Assembly (NCBI RefSeq): GCF_003596405.1
Contig: NZ_QYUR01000002.1
Span: forward strand, 1,504,501 to 1,568,500
Direction: 5' to 3'
DNA from: Pseudomonas cavernicola
GTDB lineage: Bacteria > Pseudomonadota > Gammaproteobacteria > Pseudomonadales > Pseudomonadaceae
DNA: 64,000 bases
In this document: piece after piece, positions 45,521 through 53,702 of the stretch
Position numbering within the stretch: the first letter of the stretch is position 1
Layout: each line of letters starts with the position of its first letter
Notes under the pieces: generated by a model
Told to the model about the DNA's origin: nothing
What the model saw: only the letters and a program-made list of their open reading frames with translations
The model's database searches: none
Program-made: the position numbers and the translations under genes

Positions 45521-46861
45521 TTACAGAATATAACGCGACAGGTCTTCGTCTCGCGCCAGTTCGCCGAGGTGGCTATTCACATAGGCCTCGTCAATATGGA
45601 TCGGCTTGTCGCTGTGCTCGCTGGCCAGATCGGCGGCGCTGAAAGAAACTTCTTCCAGCAGGCGTTCCAGGACGGTGTGCAGGCGTCGCGCGCCGATGTT
45701 CTCGGTCTTCTCGTTGACCTGCCAGGCAATCTCGGCGAGGCGCTTGATAGCGTCCTCGGTGAATTCGATTTCCAGGCCTTCGGTCTTCAGCAGCTCGCGG
45801 TATTGCTCGGTCAGCGAGGCGTACGGCTCGGTGAGGATGCGCTCTAAGTCCTGCGGGCTCAGCGCCTTCAGCTCGACGCGAATCGGCAAGCGGCCTTGCA
45901 GCTCCGGCACCAGATCGCTCGGTTTGCTCAGGTGGAAGGCGCCGGAGGCGATGAACAGGATATGGTCGGTTTTCACCATGCCCAGCTTGGTGTTCACCGT
46001 GCAGCCTTCGATCAGCGGCAGCAGGTCGCGCTGCACGCCTTCGCGGGAGACGTCGATGCCGCCGGTGTTGCCGCGCTTGGCGACCTTGTCGATCTCGTCG
46101 ATAAACACGATGCCGTGCTGCTCGACCGCCTCCAAGGCGCGCGCCTTGAGCTCTTCCTCGTTGACCAGGCGCGCGGCTTCTTCGTCGCCGACCAGCTTCA
46201 GGGCTTCTTTGACCTTGAGCTTGCGGGTTTTCTTTTTGCCCTTGCCCATGTTGGAGAACAGGCTCTGCAGCTGGTTGGTCATTTCCTCCATGCCGGGTGG
46301 GGCCATGATTTCGACGCCGGCCGGATGCTCGGCGACCTCGATCTCGATGTCCTTGTCGTCCAGCTGGCCTTCCCGCAGGCGCTTGCGGAACAGCTGGCGG
46401 GTGTTGGAGTCATTGCTCGGCACCGGGTCTTCATTGAAGCCGGGGCGCGCCGGCGGCAGCAGCGCGTCGAGGATGCGCTCTTCGGCGGCATCTTCGGCGC
46501 GATGGCGAACTCTGACGATCTCCTGCTCGCGCAGCAGCTTGATCGCAGCATCGGCCAGGTCACGGATGATCGACTCGACGTCGCGACCGACGTAGCCCAC
46601 TTCGGTGAACTTGGTCGCTTCGACCTTGATAAACGGCGCATTGGCCAGTTTGGCCAGGCGGCGGGCGATCTCGGTTTTACCGACGCCGGTCGGGCCGATC
46701 ATCAGGATGTTTTTTGGCGTCACTTCGGCGCGCAGCTCGACCGGCAGCTGCATGCGCCGCCAGCGGTTGCGCAGGGCGATGGCGACGGCGCGTTTGGCCT
46801 CGTCCTGGCCGATGATGTGGCGACTGAGTTCGTGGACGATTTCGCGGGGAGTCATAGGCAT
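45521..46861 (-). CDS. hslU: ATP-dependent protease ATPase subunit HslU
   Basis: 446-residue AAA+ unfoldase that feeds substrates to HslV. Walker A is GPTGVGKTE, Walker [11 protein letters not shown], the I-domain insertion spans about residues 110-245 and includes the [14 protein letters not shown] segment, and the C-terminal tail [12 protein letters not shown] inserts into HslV to activate it. The length is standard. It follows hslV by 15 bp and is co-transcribed from the heat-shock promoter upstream of hslV. Confidence 0.97.
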   Translation of the reverse strand: MPMTPREIVHELSRHIIGQDEAKRAVAIALRNRWRRMQLPVELRAEVTPKNILMIGPTGVGKTEIARRLAKLANAPFIKVEATKFTEVGYVGRDVESIIRDLADAAIKLLREQEIVRVRHRAEDAAEERILDALLPPARPGFNEDPVPSNDSNTRQLFRKRLREGQLDDKDIEIEVAEHPAGVEIMAPPGMEEMTNQLQSLFSNMGKGKKKTRKLKVKEALKLVGDEEAARLVNEEELKARALEAVEQHGIVFIDEIDKVAKRGNTGGIDVSREGVQRDLLPLIEGCTVNTKLGMVKTDHILFIASGAFHLSKPSDLVPELQGRLPIRVELKALSPQDLERILTEPYASLTEQYRELLKTEGLEIEFTEDAIKRLAEIAWQVNEKTENIGARRLHTVLERLLEEVSFSAADLASEHSDKPIHIDEAYVNSHLGELARDEDLSRYIL

Positions 46862-46876
46862 AAGATTTGGCGGGCC

Positions 46877-47407
46877 TCAGACAGCGAGGTCCAACTCCTC
46901 GATGGTCAGGTGGTGGTTGGTGAAGACGCAGATATCGCCGGCGATACCCAGCGCGGTCTCGGTGATTTCAAGGGCGGACAGGTCCGTGTGCATCAGCAGT
47001 GCGCGGGCGGCGGCCTGGGCGAACGGGCCGCCGGAGCCCATGGCGATCAGACCCTCCTCGGGTTCGACCACATCGCCGTTGCCGGTGATGATCAACGAGG
47101 CGTCTTTATTGGCAACCGCCAACATGGCTTCCAGGCGGCTCAGCGAACGGTCGGTGCGCCATTCCTTGGCCAGCTCGACGGCAGCGCGCACCAGGTGGCC
47201 CTGGTGTTTCTCCAGTTGCCCTTCGAAGCGTTCGAACAGGGTAAAGGCATCCGCAGTGGCGCCGGCGAAACCGGCAATCACCTGGCCGTGGTAGAGGCGC
47301 CGAACTTTCTTGGCGTTGCCTTTCATCACGGTGTTGCCGAGGGAAACCTGGCCGTCGCCGCCCATAACGACTTTGCCGTGGCGGCGTACTGAAACGATGG
47401 TGGTCAA
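46877..47407 (-). CDS. hslV: ATP-dependent protease subunit HslV
   Basis: 176-residue proteasome-like peptidase. The catalytic residue is the Thr after the removed initiator Met ([16 protein letters not shown]), with Lys in [12 protein letters not shown] and [14 protein letters not shown] near the centre. The start codon is TTG at 47407: it gives the invariant Thr-Thr N terminus and is preceded by GTGGAG at a suitable distance. A near-consensus sigma32 promoter lies 46-73 bp upstream. It works as a dodecamer with HslU hexamers to degrade misfolded proteins. Confidence 0.97.
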   Translation of the reverse strand: MTTIVSVRRHGKVVMGGDGQVSLGNTVMKGNAKKVRRLYHGQVIAGFAGATADAFTLFERFEGQLEKHQGHLVRAAVELAKEWRTDRSLSRLEAMLAVANKDASLIITGNGDVVEPEEGLIAMGSGGPFAQAAARALLMHTDLSALEITETALGIAGDICVFTNHHLTIEELDLAV

Positions 47408-47452
47408 GGGTGAGTCTCCACGCAGCGGGGCGAAATGCCCTAATGGAAACTC

Positions 47453-47480
47453 ATATGGGGGACGCCTGCCGGCATTTCAA
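47453..47480 (-). promoter_or_regulatory. Sigma32 heat-shock promoter of hslVU
   Basis: On the minus strand TTGAAA, a 14-base spacer and CCCCATAT match the sigma32 consensus (CTTGAAA-N13/14-CCCCATNT) at nearly every position. Transcription would start near 47445, leaving a leader of about 40 bases. The -35 box lies in the loop of the hairpin at 47464-47489. Confidence 0.8.
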
Positions 47481-47489
47481 CCGGCAGGC
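47464..47489. terminator. Hairpin after the SPOR gene, overlapping the hslV promoter
   Basis: GCCTGCCGG and CCGGCAGGC form a perfect 9-bp stem with an 8-base loop just after the SPOR gene stop. It has no T tract but a run of five C follows; it may terminate or pause SPOR transcription. The loop carries the heat-shock -35 element. Confidence 0.5.
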
Positions 47490-47502
47490 TCTGAGGAGCG
47501 GC

Positions 47503-48177
47503 TTAACGGCTTTGGCGTTGCTGTAACAACAGATTACTGAAGCCGTTGCCGGCGAGTTTCTTCTGCGCGCCGGTGAGCTGTTCACGGTTGCTGAACGGCC
47601 CGACCAGCACGCGGTACCAGGTTTCCTCGCGCACGGTGCCGGACTCCACTTGCACGTTTTGCCCGAGCAGGAGGATCTGCGCGCGCACCTTGTCGGCATC
47701 TTCCTGTTTGCGGAATGAGCCGGCTTGCAAGAAGTACTGGGTCACCGCGGCTTTGATGGCAACGGTCAGCGGCGGCGGTGTTTCACCTTTCAATGCTGCT
47801 TCGGCGCGAGCCGCGTCGGCTTTGGCCAGCTCGGCTGGGGTCGGTGCTGGTGGGGTTTTCTCTGGCACGGCATCCGCTGGGACTATGACCTCGGATTCCG
47901 GCAGCAGGGTGTAGAAGTCGTACTTCGGCTTCACCGGTTGCTGTGGGGTTGGCGTGCTAATCGGTGCTTTTGGTGCTGACGCTTTGCCGGCGCCCTGCTG
48001 CTCAGGCTTGAGCCGTTTGACCTCGTCGCGGCCCGGCTCCAGCTTCATCAATAGCACCACGAAGGCGCCGATGGCCAGGCCACAGGCCAGCCAGACCCAG
48101 CCCGGCACCGGTTGCCGGCGTGGTGCTTGATAGCGGCTGGCGCCGCGTTTGGGTGCTGGTTTTTTCTTGGCGGCCAA
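47503..48177 (-). CDS. SPOR-domain inner-membrane protein
   Basis: 224-residue bitopic protein. A basic cytoplasmic N terminus (AAKKKPAPKRGASRYQAP) precedes one transmembrane helix (about residues 27-45), a Pro/Ala/Lys-rich periplasmic linker, and a C-terminal SPOR domain (about 145-222: KAAVTQYFLQAGSFRKQEDA ... VLVGPFSNREQLTGAQKKLA). SPOR domains bind denuded peptidoglycan at the division septum, so an FtsN-like role is likely but FtsN identity is not proven. The start is TTG at 48177, one base after the argS stop and ten bases after GGAG inside argS. Confidence 0.88.
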   Translation of the reverse strand: MAAKKKPAPKRGASRYQAPRRQPVPGWVWLACGLAIGAFVVLLMKLEPGRDEVKRLKPEQQGAGKASAPKAPISTPTPQQPVKPKYDFYTLLPESEVIVPADAVPEKTPPAPTPAELAKADAARAEAALKGETPPPLTVAIKAAVTQYFLQAGSFRKQEDADKVRAQILLLGQNVQVESGTVREETWYRVLVGPFSNREQLTGAQKKLAGNGFSNLLLQQRQSR

Positions 48178-48178
48178 C

Positions 48179-49918
48179 TTACATACGCTCCAGCGTTTCC
48201 AGACCCAACAGCTCCAGGCCTTGCTTGAGGGTGCGGCCGGTCAGCGCGGCCAGGCGCAGACGGCTTTGCTGAGTGGCTTCGTCCTCGGCGGAGAGGATCG
48301 GGCAATGCTCGTAGAAGCTGGAGAACAACCCGGCTAGCTCATAGAGGTAGGTGCAGAGAATGTGCGGGGTGCCTCTCTCGCCGACGTTGCGCAGAATTTC
48401 GCCGAACTGCGCCAGTTTGGTGGCGAGGTCTTGTTCCTGCGGGGCATCGAGGCTGAGCTGGCCGTCGACCTGTGCGTAGTTCTTGCCCAGCTTGCGGAAC
48501 ACGCTGGCCACACGGGTGTAGGCGTAGAGCAGATAAGGCGCGGTGTTGCCTTCGAAACTGAGCATCAGTTCGAAGTTGAAGCTGTAATCGCTGGTGCGGT
48601 GCTTGGACAGGTCGGCGTATTTCACCGAGCCGATACCGACGACGCGCGCGATGTTGCGCAGCTCGTCTTCGGCCAGGTCCAGGTTCTTTTCTTTGACCAG
48701 CGTGTAGGCGCGCTCTTCGGCTTCATCGAGCAGGTCGATCAGCTTCACCGTGCCGCCATCGCGGGTCTTGAACGGTTTGCCGTCGGCGCCGTTCATGGTG
48801 CCAAAGCCCATGTGTTCCAGCTGCATGCCTTCGTGGACGAAGCCGGCGCGGCGCGCCACTTCGAACACCTGCTGGAAATGCAGGGCCTGGCGCTGATCGA
48901 CGAAGTACAGCGCGCGATCGGCCTTCAGCACCTGGCTGCGGTAGCGCATGGCCGCCAGGTCGGTGGTGGCATACAGATAACCGCCGCCGGCTTTCTGCAC
49001 GATCACCGGCAGTGGGTTGCCTTCGGCGTTCTTGAATTCGTCGAGGAATACGCACTGGGCGCCGTTGCTCTCGACCAGCAGGCCTTTGGCCTTGAGGTCG
49101 GCAACCACCTGGGCGAGGTCGTCGTTGTAGGCGCTTTCACCTTTGACGTCGGCCGGGGTCAGTTTGACGTTCAGGCGGTCGTAGGCCTTCTGGCAATGCG
49201 ACAGGGAAATTTCGTTGAAGCGATGCCACAGGCGCATGCATGCCGGCTCTCCGGCCTGCAACTGCACCACCAGCTCCCGGGCACGGTCAGCGAACTCGGC
49301 AGACTCGTCGAAGCGCTGCTTGGCCGCCCGGTAGAAGCCTTCCAGGTCGGACAGCTCGGTTTCACTGGTTTCCGGGTTTTCCTGCAGATAAGCCAGCAGC
49401 ATGCCGAACTGTGTACCCCAGTCACCGACGTGGTTCTGCCGGATCACCTCGTCGCCGAGGAATTCCAGCACCCGCGCCACGCCGTCGCCGATGATGGTCG
49501 AGCGCAGGTGGCCGACGTGCATCTCTTTGGCCAAGTTCGGTGAGGACAGATCGACCACCACCCGTTGCGCCGGGCCGGTTTTGCGCACGCCGAGTTGGGC
49601 ATCGGCCAGGGCGGCGTCGAGGCGGCCAGCCAGGGCCTGATTGTCCTGGTAGAAGTTGAGGAACCCGGGGCCGGCGATCTCGACTTTAGTGACTTGTGCG
49701 TCGGCCGGCAGTGCGGCAATCAGCTTCTCGGCCAGCTCGCGCGGCTTCAGCCCGGCCGGCTTGGCCAGCATCATGGCGATATTGCTGGCGAAGTCGCCGT
49801 GGGTTTTGTCCTTGGTGTTCTCGACCTGAATCGCCGGGGTGAGGCCTTGCGGCAGCACGCCTTCGCTGACGAGACGGGTGAGGGCTTGCTGGATCAGCTG
49901 GCGAATGGTGTCTTTCAT
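48179..49918 (-). CDS. argS: Arginyl-tRNA synthetase
   Basis: 579-residue class Ia synthetase charging tRNA-Arg. The N-terminal additional domain (about residues 1-90) precedes the HIGH-like motif in [16 protein letters not shown]; the catalytic core has [13 protein letters not shown] and the central [19 protein letters not shown] region; the C-terminal DALR anticodon-binding domain includes [15 protein letters not shown]. The length is standard. The SPOR gene follows after one base. The 331-bp gap upstream holds a long palindromic repeat. Confidence 0.98.
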   Translation of the reverse strand: MKDTIRQLIQQALTRLVSEGVLPQGLTPAIQVENTKDKTHGDFASNIAMMLAKPAGLKPRELAEKLIAALPADAQVTKVEIAGPGFLNFYQDNQALAGRLDAALADAQLGVRKTGPAQRVVVDLSSPNLAKEMHVGHLRSTIIGDGVARVLEFLGDEVIRQNHVGDWGTQFGMLLAYLQENPETSETELSDLEGFYRAAKQRFDESAEFADRARELVVQLQAGEPACMRLWHRFNEISLSHCQKAYDRLNVKLTPADVKGESAYNDDLAQVVADLKAKGLLVESNGAQCVFLDEFKNAEGNPLPVIVQKAGGGYLYATTDLAAMRYRSQVLKADRALYFVDQRQALHFQQVFEVARRAGFVHEGMQLEHMGFGTMNGADGKPFKTRDGGTVKLIDLLDEAEERAYTLVKEKNLDLAEDELRNIARVVGIGSVKYADLSKHRTSDYSFNFELMLSFEGNTAPYLLYAYTRVASVFRKLGKNYAQVDGQLSLDAPQEQDLATKLAQFGEILRNVGERGTPHILCTYLYELAGLFSSFYEHCPILSAEDEATQQSRLRLAALTGRTLKQGLELLGLETLERM

Positions 49919-50085
49919 GGTCTGCTCTTGCGGCCATCGGGGCGACAGTGCGCCGGGAAGCGGGTGGAAAATTGGCCATTATCCGTGGCCGTGGCGGCCT
50001 TGCCAACCGCACTGGTCGGTTGCGCTCAAGGGGCGAATGGTAGCTCGGTGCTCTATATAGGGGCTTGCGACAATTCTGCGTGACG

Positions 50086-50253
50086 CTAGGAGTCTGTCAG
50101 GCTTAGGTGCCCGTAGCGAGAAAGTCTGGGATTGAGACCGTTTTTTCACTCAGTCGAGGCGAATAGTCATTCTCTTTAACGAGGCTGAGTGGAAAAACGG
50201 GCCAATATCCAGGCTTTCGCAGTAGGACAGTTCTAAGCCTGACAGACTCCTAG
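50086..50253. repeat. CTAG-ended palindromic repeat, long copy C (168 bp)
   Basis: Both ends are inverted copies of CTAGGAGTCTGTCAGGCTTA (perfect), with further nested inverted arms: GCGAGAAAGTCTGG/CCAGGCTTTCGC and CGTTTTTTCACTCAGTC/GGCTGAGTGGAAAAACG. The whole element can fold into one long interrupted hairpin. Short deleted copies are at 27033 and 43001. Its right CTAG contains the priA stop codon. The rest of the argS-priA gap shows no gene. Confidence 0.85.
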
Positions 50254-52469
50254 AACAGGTCTATCGGGTCGACATCCAGCGACCAGCGCACCGCGCGCCC
50301 GGCAGGTATTTTCTCCAGCGCCAACAGCCAGTTGTTGAGCAGGCGATGCAGTGGGGCGCGGGCGTTAGCCTGCAACAACAATTGTGCGCGATAACGGCCG
50401 GCGCGGCGTTCCATCGGCGCCGGTACCGGGCCGAGGAGTTCAATGCCGCTGAGGTTCAGCTCGCGCAGCAAGTGTTCGGCTTCTGTGCAGGCCTCGTCGA
50501 GAAAACCTTCCGCTTGCCCGGGTTTATGGGCCTCGGCGCGCAGCAGCGCGAGGTGGCAAAAGGGCGGCAGGCCGGCGGCGCGCCGCTCGCTCAGGGCCTG
50601 TTCGGCGAAGGCGAAGTAGCCTTGTTCGGTCAGTTGCACCAATAGCGGGTGATCGGCCAGATGGGTCTGGATGATCACTCGGCCAGGCTCCTCCGCGCGC
50701 CCGGCGCGGCCGGCGACCTGCACGATCAGCTGGGCCATGCGCTCGCTGGCGCGGAAGTCGGCGGAGAACAGTCCGCCGTCGGCATCCAGAATCGACACCA
50801 GCGTCACCCGTGGGAAGTGGTGGCCTTTGGCGAGCATCTGCGTACCGATCAGGATGCACGGCTCGCCACGTTGGATGGTGTCGAACAGTTGGTTCATCGC
50901 ATCTTTGCGCGAGGTGCTATCGCGGTCGACGCGCAGTACCGGGTAATTCGGGAAGAGGATGGCCAGACGCTCTTCGGCGCGCTCGGTGCCGGCGCCGACC
51001 GGGCGCAGGTCGACCTTGCCGCATTGCGGGCAGTTGCTCGGCTGGCGTTCGACATGACCGCAGTGGTGGCAGCGCAGTTCGCCCGAGCGCTGGTGCACGG
51101 TCATCCGCGCATCGCAGCGCGGGCATTCGGAGAGCCAGCCGCAGTCGTGACACAGCAAGGTCGGCGCGAAGCCGCGGCGGTTGAGGAATACCAGCACCTG
51201 CTGGCCGGCCGCCAGGGTCTGGCCGATGGCCTGCTGCATGGGGCCGGAGATGCCGCTGTCGAGTGGCCGACTCTTGATATCCAGGCGCAAGAAGCGCGGT
51301 TGCTGGGCGCCGCCGGCCCTTTGGGTCAGGCGCAGCAGGCCGTAGCGGCCGGCGTGGGCGTTCTGCAGGCTTTCCAGCGAAGGGGTGGCGGAGCCGAGCA
51401 CGATCGGGATGTTTTCCTGCCGCGCACGGACCAAGGCCAGATCGCGGGCGTGGTAGCGCAGCCCTTCCTGCTGTTTATAGGAGGCGTCGTGCTCCTCGTC
51501 GATGATGATCAGTCCTGGGTTCTTCATCGGGGTAAACAGCGCCGAGCGGGTGCCGATGATGATGTCCGCCTCGCCATCACGCGCTGCCAGCCAGGCATCC
51601 AACCGTTCGCGGTCGTTCACCGCCGAGTGCAGCAGGGCGATGCGCGCGTTGAAGCGCCGCTCGAAGCGCGCCAGGGTTTGCGGGCCGAGGTTGATCTCCG
51701 GGATCAGCACCAGCGCTTGCTTGCCCGCCTCCAGGGTTTCGCGGATCAGCTGCAGATACACCTCGGTCTTGCCGCTGCCGGTCACCCCGGCCAGCAGAAA
51801 AGCGTTGAAGCTGTCGAAACCGGCCCGAATCGCCTCGGTCGCCGCGCGTTGCTCGGGGTTCAGCGGCAGCTCCGGTTGCGCCAGCCAGTTGGCGTGACGC
51901 TCGCTTGCGGCATGACGGCGGACCTCGATACTGACCAGGCCTTTCTCGCGCAGCAGCTCGAGGCTGTCTTTATTCAGCTGCAAGTGGCTGAGCAGTTGGT
52001 GCGCTACGCCATGCGGATGCTGCGCGATGGTCGCCAGGGCGTCACGTTGACGCGGTGCGCGAGCCAGCCGCGGATCGTCGAGGCGGGCTCCTTCAGTCAG
52101 ATGCCAGAAGCGCTCTTGCCGGGCTTCGGCCGGCTCGCCTTGGCGCAAGAGTGTCGGCAGTGCCCAGCTGAACGTATCGCCGAGGCTGTGCTGGTAATAC
52201 TGCGCCGTCCACAGGCACAGCTTGAAAAAGGCCGCGGGCATCGGCGACTGCGCGTCGAGCAATTGCAGCGCCGGTTTCAGTTTGTCTGCTGGCACCTCGC
52301 TGTGATCGCTGACTTCGACCAGAATGCCGATCAGCTCGCGCCGGCCGAACGGCACACGCAGGCGCATACCCGGCTGCAAGTCGGCGCGATGCAGGCCAGC
52401 CGGCGCTCGATAGTCGAACAGGCGGCGCAGTGGCGAGGGCAGGGCGAGGCGCAGAATGGCGTCGGGCAC
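50250..52469 (-). CDS. priA: Primosomal protein N' (PriA helicase)
   Basis: 739-residue superfamily 2 DNA helicase that restarts stalled replication forks. The N-terminal DNA-binding domain begins FDYRAPAGL-type; Walker A is GVTGSGKTEVYLQL, the DEAH-like box DEEHDASYKQQEG, and the zinc-binding insertion carries paired cysteines (CHDCGWLSECPRC, CHHCGHVERQPSNCPQC). Motifs V and VI are also present (VAGRAGRAEEPG). The start is GTG at 52469. It is divergent from rpmE and ends in the CTAG repeat. Confidence 0.97.
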   Translation of the reverse strand: MPDAILRLALPSPLRRLFDYRAPAGLHRADLQPGMRLRVPFGRRELIGILVEVSDHSEVPADKLKPALQLLDAQSPMPAAFFKLCLWTAQYYQHSLGDTFSWALPTLLRQGEPAEARQERFWHLTEGARLDDPRLARAPRQRDALATIAQHPHGVAHQLLSHLQLNKDSLELLREKGLVSIEVRRHAASERHANWLAQPELPLNPEQRAATEAIRAGFDSFNAFLLAGVTGSGKTEVYLQLIRETLEAGKQALVLIPEINLGPQTLARFERRFNARIALLHSAVNDRERLDAWLAARDGEADIIIGTRSALFTPMKNPGLIIIDEEHDASYKQQEGLRYHARDLALVRARQENIPIVLGSATPSLESLQNAHAGRYGLLRLTQRAGGAQQPRFLRLDIKSRPLDSGISGPMQQAIGQTLAAGQQVLVFLNRRGFAPTLLCHDCGWLSECPRCDARMTVHQRSGELRCHHCGHVERQPSNCPQCGKVDLRPVGAGTERAEERLAILFPNYPVLRVDRDSTSRKDAMNQLFDTIQRGEPCILIGTQMLAKGHHFPRVTLVSILDADGGLFSADFRASERMAQLIVQVAGRAGRAEEPGRVIIQTHLADHPLLVQLTEQGYFAFAEQALSERRAAGLPPFCHLALLRAEAHKPGQAEGFLDEACTEAEHLLRELNLSGIELLGPVPAPMERRAGRYRAQLLLQANARAPLHRLLNNWLLALEKIPAGRAVRWSLDVDPIDLF

Positions 52470-52560
52470 GCGAGGGGGCTCCTAGGCTCTGTTGATGTAA
52501 GCGAATGGGCGGGGCGCGATCTTAGCACGCAGGCAGACGACGGCCGGCGTCGTGAGTGGC

Positions 52561-52588
52561 TTGCGTCGCTGCGGCGCTCTGGTATTAT
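52561..52588 (+). promoter_or_regulatory. Probable sigma70 promoter of rpmE
   Basis: TTGCGT, a 16-base spacer and TATTAT lie 72 bp upstream of the rpmE ATG, with a purine-rich ribosome site (CCCGAGGAA) between. Confidence 0.55.
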
Positions 52589-52659
52589 CCGCGGCCTAAT
52601 TCCGTGCGGTACTCGACAATAGTGTCGGGCGGCGGCACGTCAGACCCGAGGAATACACC

Positions 52660-52875
52660 ATGAAAGCTGATATTCATCCTACCTATGAAGCCATCACCGC
52701 CACTTGCAGCTGTGGCAACGTGATCGAAACTCGCTCCACTTTGGCCAAGCCGCTGAGCCTGGACGTGTGCAACGAGTGCCACCCGTTCTACACCGGCAAG
52801 CAAAAAGTGCTGGACGTGGGCGGCCGTGTTGATCGCTTCAAGCAGCGTTTCGGTGTGTTCGGCTCCAAGGCCTAA
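52660..52875 (+). CDS. rpmE: 50S ribosomal protein L31 (zinc-binding form)
   Basis: 71-residue L31 of the C+ type: the zinc ligands Cys16, Cys18, Cys37 and Cys40 are all present (TCSCGN and CNECHPF). The C-terminal [20 protein letters not shown] is typical. L31 bridges the ribosomal subunits and serves as a zinc reserve; zinc-free paralogues are expressed in starvation elsewhere in the genome. A terminator follows 47 bp downstream, inside the next gene. Confidence 0.97.
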   Translation: MKADIHPTYEAITATCSCGNVIETRSTLAKPLSLDVCNECHPFYTGKQKVLDVGGRVDRFKQRFGVFGSKA

Positions 52876-52901
52876 GTGGCTTTGTCGTCTCGGAAGGCCT
52901 G

Positions 52902-53702
52902 ATGGGCTTCTCCGTGCTGTTGAAAAAGGCGTCCCTTGCGGGCGCCTTTTTCGTTTCTCTCGCCACCGTTTTCCCAGCCCAGGCGTTTTGCCCGGCGCCG
53001 GCCGGGCTGCCGATCGTCAGCGTGCAGCGAGTGGTGGATGGCGACACGCTGAAGCTTAGCGACGGTCGCAGCGTGCGCTTGATCGGCTTGAATGCCCCTG
53101 AACTTGCGCATCATGGGCGCTCGGCCGAGCCGTTTGCCGAGATGGCCAGGCGCCGTCTGCAAGCGCTGGTCAGTGCCAGTGACGGGCGTATCGGTTTGCA
53201 ACCGGGGCGCGAGGCGAAGGATCACTACGGCCGCACCTTGGCGCACGGCTATGACGGCGAGGGGCGTAATCTGGAGGCGCAGCTGCTGGCCGAGGGTTTG
53301 GGTTATCTGGTGGCGGTGGCACCGAATGTGGCGTTGGTGAGTTGTCAGCAGGCCGCCGAGCGCGCTGCGCGGGCCTCGCAGCTTGGCTTATGGCGCAAGT
53401 CGCCGGTGCAGACACCGGAGCAACTGAGCGCTGGTGGTTTCGCCTTGATTCGCGGGCAGGTGGAGAAGGTCGAGCGCAATCGCGGCGGACTGTGGCTCGA
53501 GCTGGACGACTCGCTGGTGCTGCATGTCGCGCCGAAGTCGCTCGGCCAATTCGATCTTAAGAGCTTGCAGGACCTGGCTGGCCGGCGTGTTGAGGCGCGC
53601 GGCTGGGTGATTGACCGCTCCCGCCGTGGCGGCGTAAAACCAGGGCAAGCCCGCTGGATGTTGCCCCTGACCCATGCGGCGATGCTCGAGGTGTTGCCAT
53701 GA
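52902..53702 (+). CDS. Secreted thermonuclease (SNase) family protein
   Basis: 266-residue exported nuclease-like protein. A signal peptide (LLKKASLAGAFFVSLATVF, likely cleavage after AQA near residue 27) precedes an SNase domain (about 38-165): VVDGDTLKLSDGRSVRLIGL contains the calcium-binding Asp, LNAPEL and the REAKDHYGRTLAH segment supply the catalytic Arg and Glu equivalents. The C-terminal 100 residues are an extra domain of unknown role. DNA for the signal peptide coincides with the rpmE terminator. Overlaps the M48 gene by four bases. Confidence 0.85.
   Translation: MGFSVLLKKASLAGAFFVSLATVFPAQAFCPAPAGLPIVSVQRVVDGDTLKLSDGRSVRLIGLNAPELAHHGRSAEPFAEMARRRLQALVSASDGRIGLQPGREAKDHYGRTLAHGYDGEGRNLEAQLLAEGLGYLVAVAPNVALVSCQQAAERAARASQLGLWRKSPVQTPEQLSAGGFALIRGQVEKVERNRGGLWLELDDSLVLHVAPKSLGQFDLKSLQDLAGRRVEARGWVIDRSRRGGVKPGQARWMLPLTHAAMLEVLP
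52922..52952 (+). terminator. rpmE terminator embedded in the nuclease signal-peptide coding region
   Basis: GAAAAAGGCG and CGCCTTTTTC form a perfect 10-bp stem around an 11-base loop (with an inner CCC/GGG pair), ending in a five-T run. It lies 20 bases after the nuclease ATG, in frame as KKASLAGAFF. Confidence 0.8.

Noticed and set aside
45896..47392. Long plus-strand frame opposite hslU and hslV
   Set aside because: Antisense to two confirmed genes and covers their promoter; no ribosome site or motif.
50649..52622. Open frame of over 650 codons opposite priA
   Set aside because: Gln/Ala/Arg-rich translation with no recognisable motif; a complement shadow of priA.
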